Positions 47,800 to 58,381 of a stretch of DNA of 64,000 nucleotides are shown piece after piece. The DNA comes from Loxodes magnus. Taxonomy: Eukaryota; Ciliophora; Karyorelictea; Loxodida; Loxodidae. How positions within the stretch are numbered: position 1 is the stretch's first letter; each line of letters begins with the position of its first letter. The stretch spans positions 248,001 through 312,000 of the forward strand of contig CAMPDV010000300.1 of the NCBI GenBank assembly GCA_946699065.1. The letters are read 5' to 3'. The position numbers and the translations under genes were made by a program. The notes under the pieces are model-generated. The model saw only the letters and a list, made by a program, of their open reading frames with translations, ran no database searches and was not told where the DNA came from.

Positions 47800-49045
47800 A
47801 ATTTTACTATTCATTGATTTACCGTATTAAGATATATTGATTTATTCCTTTTAACAGATAAAATCTAAGACTTCGATAATTTTTTATATATCAAATTAAA
47901 AAAAAATTTGACAAGCTTTTTAATCTACCAAGTAGAATAATTTAATTATCTTTTTTTCACAATTATTCTCAATTACCACTCTAATTAAACGAATTATGAT
48001 ATTTTAACGACTATTTATCATTAGTCCTTATTCTGCGCTTATATAATTTTATTGCTTAATATTCGCCTAAATGATCTTTTTCCATTTAGTCAGTAAATAC
48101 TTTACAAGTAATGTGTATTAAGTTATACTTCTAAATAATATATCTGTTAAATAGAAAAACTAAAATTTTAGATATCTAAAATTATTCAAATTTAATTACT
48201 TAAAAATCCTTCAATTATTCTAACTTTGAGTTCTCTTTAATTTAATTAAATTTTTTATTTTCCATCAGAAAATAAAAAAAGAAACAGAACAATCGAGAAA
48301 ATATTTTAGCTGAAACTATTGTAAATCTAATTTTTAATTGTTTTGCTCTTTATTTTTTCACATTTAAGCTAATTTTTTAATTTTTATTAAGCATAAGAAT
48401 TGCAATTTTATTACTATCAGAACTTGATTTTATCTAATAATTTTAATTTTTTGAAATCAAAAATTTTATTATATTTATATAAATTTCATACTTGCAATCA
48501 AAATAAGCATTTTTAATCTTCTGATTGTTCTAAGATATGATAAACTTTAGATTTTTTTTGAATTTGTTAATGTTTTTTAATTAATCCTTAATTTCTAATT
48601 AGAACTAATTTCCTAGTTTTAGCAATTTACTACTTCAACTTCTTTTTTTACCTATTGTTTACTGCTGATTATATTCTATATCTGTATTAGATTTTATATT
48701 TAACTCTCTTAATTTCTTAACATTTTATTACCAACTTCAATCATTTTTTGTATTAACTTTAATACTCAAGCATAGTAAATATTTTTAAAACTATTGTTTA
48801 TTTAGTAGTAGTAAACCATTATAATAGCTTTAATGCTTATAAATATCAATGTGTAAATAAGATACTATCACTTTAAAATTTATACCCTCTTAAAGAACTG
48901 TGTATAAATAACACTTTCTATCTAAACAGTACAATCAAAGTTTTATTACCTTTACTTTTTTTATCTAGTAATAACAAAAGCCAATTGAGAAGAGCTTGAT
49001 ACTAACAAGATACTTTATCTATACACTAACTTAAATTTTTAATTT
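47800..49045. other. AT-rich stretch, no supported gene
   Basis: All frames are open and similar in composition, so nothing can be decided. Confidence 0.3.
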
Positions 49046-49051
49046 TAAAAA

Positions 49052-49986
49052 ATGGTGGAAGGTTTCAAAAAGGGCTTCATGACCACCTCTTCCTAAGCTA
49101 AAAAGGAAGGGAGGAAGCAAGAAACCAATTCCCGGCAGTCGTATTAACTTTAACCTCAACTTTTTTCTTAACATCCTGGAACCTAGGGCAACCAGGAATA
49201 ATATAAAGAAATTAAAAAATCTAACATTCGGAAAATACAACTCCAAATTCAAGCGAGAAGCCAAGGAAGCAGATGAAGTCTGCCCTTCACCAGGAGGATT
49301 CTTAATTCAATCCTTCTGGGTAGATGAGCATGGAGCAGTTCATAAAAGTAGTCCTGAACCTCTAGGAAGAGGTTTAAAAATTGAAGCATTTGAACGAAAA
49401 ACTAATGATAAAGCTAGAAGAAAAGAACTAAATGGACGAGTCTCGTATAGACAACTACGAGCGCTAAATGGATACATTCTACAACATCCAAAATCACTAG
49501 AATATGAACACAAATAAGCTAAAGGATCTTGTTATGAAATAAGAATAGGAGATTCAACTTCTTAAAGAATCAAGAATTGAACAACTGAATACTGGATCGA
49601 TCCCAATGGTTGTCGAACACTAAGCTTAACCTCGGATGAGACTAATCACGATTAGGAAGAGATGCTTCTGCTGCGGAAGCCAACAACATCTTTATCGGAA
49701 CTGTCGGAAATTCCAATAGAAACAACGGGATTTCTGATAAGCAAAGCGAATAGAAAAAATTAGATTAAGCAAGATTTTTTGCAACAAGAATGGAAGAATG
49801 TACAAGAAGAAGATGGAGCTAAATACAAGACTTGACTGGAATATAGGAAGGAAAACCTAATTTAAAAACCCGCGGATGGGAACGCGTAATCTTCCTATCG
49901 ACCCAAGCATTTTAATTAACAGCGAGGAGCTTGAAGCGCTGTACTCCTGACAGGGTGAAATTCTTAAAAACGGAGAAAGTTTTTAG
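49052..49986 (+). mobile_element. zinc-knuckle (CCHC) gag/ORF1-like element, copy 2
   Basis: GC-rich twin of 35872-36772, beginning MVEGFKKGFMTTSSQAKKEG. It carries a long charged coiled coil (about 49330-49590) and a textbook zinc knuckle C-x2-C-x4-H-x4-C (CFCCGSQQHLYRNC) near 49667-49708, followed by basic residues. This is a nucleic-acid-binding protein of LINE ORF1 or Gag type; no polymerase is attached, so class is open. It looks nearly whole, with about one break. TGA occurs at Y-S-W-Q (49948-49950). The G+C content drops abruptly near 49985, which I take as the end of the element or of its coding part. Confidence 0.7.
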
Positions 49987-51228
49987 TTATTAAATTAAAT
50001 TAAACTTAAATTTTAAATTTTAGATTGTTAAGAAACTTAATAAATTAAAAGGTAAGATTTAGATCTGAATTTTGAATTAACTTAATTATATATGAAGTAC
50101 TTTAGAATTAAAAAACAACATAAAATTAAGAGATGAATGAAGATAGATATAGTATATAAATAAATAGGCTTAGGGAAGGCTTTTAAGCTTAACAAGAATA
50201 AATACTATACTATAAGTTTATCATCAGTATTCTAATATTACTTCAATGACTAGAAGGAATATATTAATAACTTGAGTACTAAAATAAGCATTATTTAAAA
50301 ATAATTTAATGATGAAAATTATGAAAAAACTAATTAGAACTAAATGAGAGACTAATGTATAAACATTAATAGAATATTTCTCTTATAGATGAGGAATTTA
50401 AATTAGATATTTATTAAAACTATAATTCTTAAAGCTTTTATTTTCAATTTTTCTGAAAATTTTGGAATATCTTGGATAATTTGAAAAATATTTGATTGAA
50501 AACCTCAGAGTCAAGTAGCAGAAGTGAACTAATGTATGCTAAAAGAAAATTTTTAAATATAAAACTAATTTTAAGAAAAAAAGTTTTATCACATTAGTTT
50601 AATAGATAAATAGTTTCAGAGTTAAATATCAAAATCAAATTTATCGATTGATGCATATGATATGTCGTAATCATGAAATTTAATTATTTAAAAAATAATA
50701 TCAGAGAAATTGAAGTAATTTGATTGTATTATTCAGAATCTAAACACGGAAATGAACTTATACTTTTTTAATTTAATGTGTTTAAGAAAGAATATTTATT
50801 TTAGTAACTAAAGTAAACTCAGAAAAAAAGTCTAAAATATCTTAGAGAAAGAAGTTTTAAGATAAAAATAATTCTTTCTTAGTTTATTTATAATAAGTTA
50901 TGGTTCTTATCCAAACTTCGTCAATAAAGATAAAAGTTTTTACTTAAGAAATATAGCAATCGCAATCTAGAATATGTTCAAATTCTAAATTTTTCCATGA
51001 TAGAATGAGATTCTTAATTAAATAATGTCTCTCTTAGAGGTCTTTGAGAAAGTTGTAGTTTTTGGTTTTTACTTTTAATATAATAATTACTTCTCTACGA
51101 TATTATTTATTTAATTTCAAAAAGGCATTTTGCAGGAATTATTATTATTATTCTAACTATTCTATTAACAACTTTGTAGTGGATATCCTTTTAGTCTTTA
51201 AGTAGTTGCTTTATAAAATTTATGTTGA
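49987..51228 (+). CDS. AT-rich in-frame extension after the zinc-knuckle ORF
   Basis: The frame of the zinc-knuckle ORF continues for about 410 codons to TGA 51226-51228. G at codon position 1 exceeds position 2 over 50161-51060, and Gln-like TAA/TAG are frequent (IGLGKAFKLNKNKYYTISLS, IMSLLEVFEKVVVFGFYF). Internal TGAs are at 50482, 50497, 50674 and 50998. It may be a separate host gene (candidate ATGs 50092 and 50137) interrupted or preceded by the GC-rich element, or the C-terminal half of one protein. No domain is recognised. Confidence 0.35.
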
Positions 51229-52089
51229 ATCTTACTTTTAACATAATTCGTAATTGTATTTTTGTTACTATTATATTCCTAATTAGTAATATCTATTTCG
51301 TAATATTTAGATAATCTTGTTACTTAATTTATTTATTAATATTCTTCTTATCAGTTATAATCAAAAATGGATCCTATTTTGTTGATTAGGGAATATTTAT
51401 ACTTTCTTATCGTATTATGCAAAAAATCCAAAAAAATTGTAGCCATAATATGTTTAAATGGGATAAAATAAAGAGCTTATGTCTTTAATTTTTGAGGTTT
51501 TAAAATTTTATATAGTAGTCAAGCAGATAACTTACTCGTGTATATACTTTTGAAATTAAATAAACGAACTTAGCATAGTTTCTTGCTTTTAGAGTGAATA
51601 ACGATTTCTTTTTATATTTATAGTTTCAATTTTAAAAACAGAATCGAATCTAAAATATCATAACTTATTTCAAAGGAACTTAAAAATAATTTTTTAGTTA
51701 GTTTTATGTCTTTGGCCCAAACTTAATTTTTTATTTAACAAATACAAAATTTGAATCTTATTCAAAACTAAATAAATAACGGTAACTTTTTACAACCTTC
51801 TTTTTTACGAAACACTCTTCCCAAATAAATTGATTTTTCTTTAAATTAATTATCAATACAACTCATGTCTTTATTTTTCTCTTAATATTATGAAATTATA
51901 TTCAAAGCGAAATTAATTTTTATAGAAAAATTTTAAGATTTTAACATTATTTTTTGTTAGACCATATGGTAATATATCTAAAACTTAAGTTAGATTCTAT
52001 TTTTTTAATTCTTACTTAATCTATTCTTAAAAAAGTCTATATAAGTTTGATTGATTTATTAATTTTATTAAAATTAGTTTTGTTTATTT
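51229..52089. other. AT-rich stretch, undecided
   Basis: The plus frame above still reads plausibly here, but evidence is too weak for a call. Confidence 0.25.
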
Positions 52090-52760
52090 ATTTAATTGCT
52101 TAGCTATAGATATCATTTGAAACTTAATAAAATTTTAAAATCTATCAACATATCAAGATGTATAAGTCTTTGCCGTTTTTTATCTTATGGTTTTGTTAAT
52201 ATCAGTCTTATTTTTTTTGGTTTTTTTTTTTAATATTTTTCCATTGGTCTGCAATATAATTTTTCTTGTTCTTGCCTAAATTTCTTTGAATATTGATTCT
52301 TAAAATTTAAAATCTTCAAACATTGGTTTTATATAAGTATATTCGGGTTCACAATGCACACGCAAGACACATATATTTTTGAGTTTGAAAATACATATGG
52401 GTGAATTTAACCCCGACCATATCGTTTTCCCGAATGTAGCAGCAATGATATGAAGAATAGGAAATATATAATAAATGATGGTTGATCGATAAGATTGCAA
52501 ACGTGAATTTACTTCCTTAAGACAACAATAGCAACTTATTCTTCTTTTTCGTAGTTTTTATGTTTGGATTTATTTTACTTCAATTTGCTCATTTCCATTT
52601 TTTATTCTAAAGAAACTGTTACTTTAGTAATTCTTAGTTTTAACTCTAAAATTCGGAATCAATCTTTTTACTCTACTTCTAAATTCCCTCTAACTAGGAG
52701 TTTGTTTTGCTGAACTACAATTTCTGGTAGTTTCATAAAGTGTCGATTTCTCTCCTAGTA
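52090..52760 (-). CDS. unrecognised minus-strand frame
   Basis: One minus frame reads from about 52760 (GEKSTLYETTRNCSSAKQTP) through ISCYCCLKEVNSRLQS and MQSYRSTIIYYIFPILHI (ATG 52500) to IKPMFEDFKF and a basic tail. Cys pairs and local G+C above the flanks (52340-52500) favour coding. No family is recognised, and a true terminator is not seen. Confidence 0.3.
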
Positions 52761-52869
52761 GCCAATTAATGTAGCTAATTATTTAAAAATTAGTAAAAAT
52801 AAACACTTTTTAGAAAAATTTGAATTTATATGAAGGTTTATTAATAAAAAGTACTAATATTTAATACTG

Positions 52870-53425
52870 TTCTTTATATAGCTTTAACTGCTAGATTTAA
52901 ATACTTAATTATATTTATATGAAGTTGAATTAATAGTATAGACGAGAAATTATCGGTATATAGAAACTTAGAACCTAGTCCTATCATTTTCGGAAGGTTC
53001 TTTAAGATTGTCACTATCCTACTGATAATCCCTATAGTAAGTGTGGAGAGTATGAGATATTCAAGCATATCTTTAAATGTATATACTATTCTAGTATAAG
53101 GATTTTTCTACGTAAAAGATAGGAAATTAGGACTTAAGGTGTCTTGCATATATGATAAAGAATATATAGACTCATTTTCAAGATCTTAATTGGAATATTT
53201 AGATTTATAAAATCAAAAAATTCCACAAGAAGATTTGAGATTCTAGAAATGGAGAAACCATAAAAGGAAGAAGTAAAGGATGAGTTGGAAATAGGAGTAT
53301 TTGAAGAAAAATGATGAGATCAAGACAATTTTATAAAACAATTAAAGACACTTATTAACTTCGGAAATCGAAGGAAGCAATTCTCTTCATTAAAGTCTTA
53401 AAAAAGCTCTTTCAGTTTAAGTTTA
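52870..53425 (+). mobile_element. 5'-truncated LINE family A copy (A3)
   Basis: Corresponds to 61570-62180 of A1 plus sequence shared with A2 (43640-43980): the C-G-E...H-I-F-K-C remnant of the C-terminal CCHC motif near 53045-53080, the tract near 53130-53190 also present at 43690-43760, and the 3' end gaaggaagcaattctctt near 53370 followed by cagtttaagttta as in A1. Only the last ~550 bp survive, typical of incomplete target-primed reverse transcription. Confidence 0.75.
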
Positions 53426-53429
53426 ATTA

Positions 53430-54235
53430 AATTAAGAATTCAGTTATTATATTAAAAATATTTTAATTTAATCCAAATCAAGTAAAATGGCAGAATTTCT
53501 TTATCTAATATCAATATGAAAATATATATAAATTAAACCTATTTAATCTAAATTTCGTTCTATTTTATGAAATGAAAATTCAATAATTAAAAAAAAAGGA
53601 AATAAAAAAAAGCCAGCAAAGTTATTTTTTATATGTTTATGTTCAAAATTTAATCCTATTATTAAATATCTATTTCCTTGCTTTAAACAGAACTTCAAAT
53701 TATCCTTTTATTACAAAAGTTTATCTTTCTAATATATTTCTTCTTAGAAAATTCAAAGAGAACAAATTAAGAGTTATTTTATAATAGCATATTTTGATGC
53801 TAATAATGACTATTAATAAAAATCTTAGTGACTTAAATTAAATCTTATGCTTAATTTTTATTGCTAGTTGATTAGCTAAATATTTAAATAATTAAATAGA
53901 GAATAAGTGAAAAAGATTATAGAATAGACTATTTTAATCCTTTTTATGTTTATTTTAAATATTTAAATTCTTTATATTTTCAGCATAAATAAAAGAATAA
54001 GTTATTAACACAAATAACAGAGCTATTTTATTTCTATTTTATACTTATTAAAAATTTTTCCTTATCTATCATTATTTTTGCTAATCGTCATTCTGATAAT
54101 CATTTTACTTATAATTATGGCAATTTAACTCTGTTAAAATAGCTTTTTTTATAAATTTCTACTAAAACTATTTAGTTATTTATCTGAATTCAATTTAATT
54201 CATTTTAAAACGAAGTTAGAGTTTTTGATAAATAA
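53430..54235. other. AT-rich stretch, nothing recognised
   Basis: No motif or paralogue. Confidence 0.35.
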
Positions 54236-54239
54236 TTAT

Positions 54240-54900
54240 CTTATGTCCGATCTACCTTTCGAAGGATTTTATTTTCTGTTTTCTTTCTGGTGCGATATTT
54301 TTGATAGCTATATATCGCTTTAAAACCAATCTTAAAGCAGTTCTTGAAGCTTAATATATGCTCTTGGATCTTTTCTTAATATCTTTCGTTTGGTCGCAGA
54401 ATAGTCTTTGATGGTTGAAAAGCCTTTATTCCTTCTATTGTTTTCTGGGTTTTTCTTTTTGGCCCACTTTAGCTCTAATTTATCTGAATTAATTAACTAT
54501 TCTTAATTTCTTGATGATTAGTTTGTTTTTATGGTTTATGTAACATAACCTAAAATTCTTTAGTATCTTGAGTTACACATTTTGAAAATTACCGAGCCAA
54601 TACGTATATGGGATAATTATTCTGTATTCTTTAAATATTGAGCTTCTTGAAGGAAAAATATTTTTATTTAATTTATTGAGGCTTTCAAATCTAAATTCAC
54701 TCGAGGTAAATTTTTCATATTATGTCACCTTTTTTTAGTTAGTCATTAATCAAAACTTGCAAGAAGTTTTTATCCTCAAAAGGTTTCAAAGTCGAATTCT
54801 TTTGCTTTCTCTTTGTCAAAATTCTTTTTATTTTCTTGTTTTCTCCTCTGATTAAGGATTGGAAATCAAAACAGTACTATCATATCTCGAATCGTCTCAG
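54240..54900 (-). CDS. unrecognised minus-strand coding-like region
   Basis: Higher G+C than the flanks, with long basic helical segments on the minus strand (KKNPENNRRNKGFSTIKDYS, TKRKILRKDPRAYIKLQELL) and, upstream, KFTSSEFRFESLNKLNKNIF. The pieces are not all in one frame. A decayed transposase or DNA-binding protein is imaginable from the basic character only. Confidence 0.3.
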
Positions 54901-54904
54901 TACA

Positions 54905-55585
54905 TCCATAATATTTGGAGTTTCTAATTATGGTTAAAATATAATATAAGACTTAATATATTAGTATAACAAATAATTGTTATCAAAGAATTAATTCTAA
55001 TTCAGTTTAAAAATAAGCGAAACTATTTTTGCTATTTTTCTAAATCTAAGTATAATTTTTCTAGAAAATAGGCATCAGTAATAATAATCGCTTTAATGGC
55101 TTTAACTATTGTATATTGAAAATCTAAGAAATTCAACATTATAGAAATAATAAAGTTGTTACTGCCATTAAAGTGAAGATAGTATCTAGTTTCTGTTTTC
55201 AAAATGATTTTAATAGGAATGAATATTTAAAGAAAAACCTTACTTTTATCTTTCGAAACCTAAAATTTTAGTAAAGAAATAAAAGAAAAAAAAGAAGAGA
55301 AATAAGTAAATAGAATCAATTGCCTTTTTTCTCTTAATGGTGAAAGTTAATAGCAAAAACAATTTCATTATCAAATTAGTAAAAATAGCGAAAAGCAAAA
55401 TTTTATTTAATTTAATTTAAAGTTTTCAAAAGTAATCTGAACAAACTTTTTAAGTGAAAAGCAGAAAATTTAAATTCAAAAAAATGCAAATTAAAAAGGA
55501 AAAAATTAAAGAATAAAAAATATATAACTAAATATAAAAACTTTATGAACTTTTAAGAAATTCATTAAGGAACTATAACTAGTAA
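54905..55585. other. AT-rich stretch
   Basis: A short piece near 55070-55110 resembles 5950-5990 (gcatcagtaat...atcgcttta), hinting at an old repeat. Otherwise nothing. Confidence 0.3.
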
Positions 55586-55719
55586 CTAGTAACCAATAAG
55601 AAATACCTTCTTATTCCTTTAAAATAGCTTAGTATAACTTTAAAATCTGGATATTTATTGTAGAAAGTTTTAAAAGAATAGAAGTACTTTATAAATAGGA
55701 AAAATAGTTAGCCGCTTCG

Positions 55720-56295
55720 ATGCTATCTTTATATGTTTAAAAAGATTTATATGACTAAGATATAGAATCTTCTGTAGAACTAGATATCTTAGAAGATATT
55801 AAGATTACTAAGGAAAAGTTTTCAAATAATCGCTAGAATTAAGTTTAATATACCTATTAGGAATCGTAATTAAATACTTTAAACAGCTATTAATTTCAGT
55901 ACAAATGTAGTCCAGATTAAAAAGTAAATAGTGAAGTCTAGTTAAAAAGGGAATTACTAGAGAATAACTACGATAATGAATCTAACAGTTGACTAAATAA
56001 TATTAGGGTTTATTAAATAAGCTATAGAATTAAGCTAGAAAATAATAAGAAAAGTAAATAGAACTCTGATTAAAGCTTATCTTTATAATTATAATAATTA
56101 AGTATTCAGAGATTGCTAGAATATAATTATCAACATTATTTGATCTAGTTTAGCAATAACTAAGAAAAAATGCTAATTTTTAAACAAATTTAAAGAATAA
56201 GATTAAAGAGGAATTAAATATCTAGATTAACAAATTTAAACTTAAATTTTTTGTTAAGATGCTACAACTAGCACATTAAAAGTGTAATAATTTGA
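55720..56295 (+). CDS. Gln-rich protein, function unknown
   Basis: ATG 55720 to TGA 56293-56295, 191 residues, the cleanest small coding frame of the window. In 55741-55800 nine of twenty codons begin with G and none has G at position 2 or 3. TAA/TAG appear dozens of times as Gln, while TGA occurs once inside (55990-55992, S-W-L) and once as the probable stop. It begins MLSLYVQKDLYDQDIESSVE and ends with a basic segment RIRLKRNQISRLTN. The same frame reads well upstream to about 55590 without another ATG, so the N-terminus may be longer or follow an intron. It lies 180 bp before LINE A1's ORF1 on the same strand and could be element-associated. No domain recognised. Confidence 0.6.
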
Positions 56296-56477
56296 TAAAT
56301 TTTGCTAGTTAGCTTTTAAGAATAAATTTTTATGAATCTGATGTAATAATATAAATAATTAAATCTGAATTACATTAGTAGAAATTAAGAATAAAACAAA
56401 AAATAAATATTGAGAATTAATTAAGAACTAAAGGGTAATTTATTCCAAATAAAAATTGGGCTTAACAAATAAATAAA

Positions 56478-58260
56478 ATGGATGATTTCTAAATATCGCA
56501 GGATTATAATCTTGACGACTCTTCTTTATCTAAAAATAAAGAAGCTGCCATCTTATGAAATGAGCATAGGCAGATGCTCGACTACTTTCTAAAAAGTAAC
56601 CCTAATTCATTTCAATTCAAATCTGTAAAGAAGATAATTAATTTGTTAAGAGCTTTACTAAATATCTGTAGTTAATCTACAGTTAACAAGTTCCTTCGTA
56701 TTCCGTTAAAATTACTTCGAAATTCCCTAAAAAGTGGAAATTAACTATCAAGAATTCTAAAGATTGAGAAATATACTTATAGATAAAAAAAATAGTTTGG
56801 TACCTCAGTCTCGCCAATCGTACCAAATATCCTTTTTATAGTAAGATACTTTGGATATTATATTATCTAACCAGTTTTAAGCAGGAAATAATACTATGGA
56901 TATTTAAGATACTCTTTTAATTAAAAAATAAAATGGAACGCTTTTGAATGAAGTAAAAAAGCTTCAGACATAAATAAAAAACTTAACAGATAATAACATT
57001 TCTTTAGAAAAAAAAAATTATTGCACAAATTAATCAAAACAATTAAGACATGATTAAGTCTTATGAAGCAATCTATGAGCAGTACAAGATTTATATAAAT
57101 AAAATTAATAAGAAAATTAAGGATATTATATTATATCATACTTAATAGTTACTTTAAGAAGTTTACAAATAAAGGAATAATACTAGAGAGATGGAAATTT
57201 AAACAGGCTTTTTAGACTAATAATTCTAATAAATTTTTTTTAATCAATAAAGGACTTAAACTGAGTTAGTTGAAAATCATAAATCGATATAAACAAATTT
57301 GAATTCAATGAAATATTTACTTATTAATAAATGAACTATCTGCAATGTTTAATTGAGTTATATTAATATCAACAATAATAATCAGACCAAATATAATGAG
57401 AACTTTAATAAGTTTATTAGCTAAAGAATAAGACTGAAGTCGAATTGAGGGGTTGGTGATTTGAAAATCAATAATACAATAAAGAGTGCTAGAAGTTATA
57501 AAATTAAATCTTATTTTTTAGTTAAGAACTAGAGAATCAATAACAATATAATTCTGAACAGATCAGGATATTACAAGCACAGCAGTAATAAAAAGAATAA
57601 ATCCTGTAAGGATTTTTAAGATAAAAATAAAATGAAATTGAAAACATAACAAGCTTTTATACTAAGCAACTATAAAAATATTAAAAAATATATTTTGAAA
57701 TGTAAACATAAACAGAAACAAATTAAACCAAAATTAATTAAACTCAAACAGATGTTATAGGATAGGATAAGCAAATTTTAGTAAAAATCCAGTGTTTAGA
57801 TATATTATCTAACACAATAAAAGTTGCTCAATTAGACCAATTTTGCCAAGTGAATTTGTAAGAAAAGAATTATATAAAACTCTAGTAATCCTATCATTAG
57901 TTAAATATAGATTTCATATGTAACAATTAAAAGTAAGAGGAAAATCTGAGAAAATAATAAGAAATTAATAAAATGTTAATGAATGGATTATTTAGCCTTA
58001 AAGCTAAAAATTAATCAAAAGATTAATAGAACTAGACAGATTTCAATAAAATTGAAAACTAAAAATGTTCTGTTGCTAAAAAATCAAACCTTCTTAAAAG
58101 AAAATAGGAAAAAGATTATATTTAAATTCCAGCAGCTAAACGTAGTATTAAATATAGAGATCAAAAAGAAAGTGAAAAAATAATGCAATCCTTAAATTTT
58201 AAATCGCCTTTGCTCAAGGAATTTATACTATAGGGCTCTTGAAGAAAAACACAGTATGAA
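56478..58260 (+). pseudogene. LINE A1 ORF1, coiled-coil RNA-binding type
   Basis: ATG 56478 in an AAAATGG context begins MDDFQISQDYNLDDSSLSKN. Coding then moves between frames (near 56890, 57010 and 57300), at least two of them in A runs. The later part is a long Gln-rich coiled coil (QYQQQQSDQIQWELQQVYQL, ENQQQYNSEQIRILQAQQQQ) with no TGA between 57541 and 58240. No zinc knuckle or RRM is visible, unlike the CCHC ORFs at 35872 and 49052. The expected role is binding of element RNA. It ends about 130 bp before the endonuclease frame. Confidence 0.6.
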
Positions 58261-58381
58261 ATGAGTAATATTTAAGGCAGGTATGTGACAATAAATTAAG
58301 AATTAACCTTTGGAACTATTGATAGTATTAAAAAAATCAAAATATTTGTGGATCAAAAGCTGTTATAAAAATATAATAAAT

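Noticed and set aside
47800-49045. Continuous plus-strand reading through AT-rich DNA as one large protein
   Set aside because: With all stop codons read as sense, all three frames look equally plausible here, and no codon-position bias distinguishes them.
49031-49264. Minus-strand 77-codon frame
   Set aside because: Antisense shadow of zinc-knuckle copy 2.
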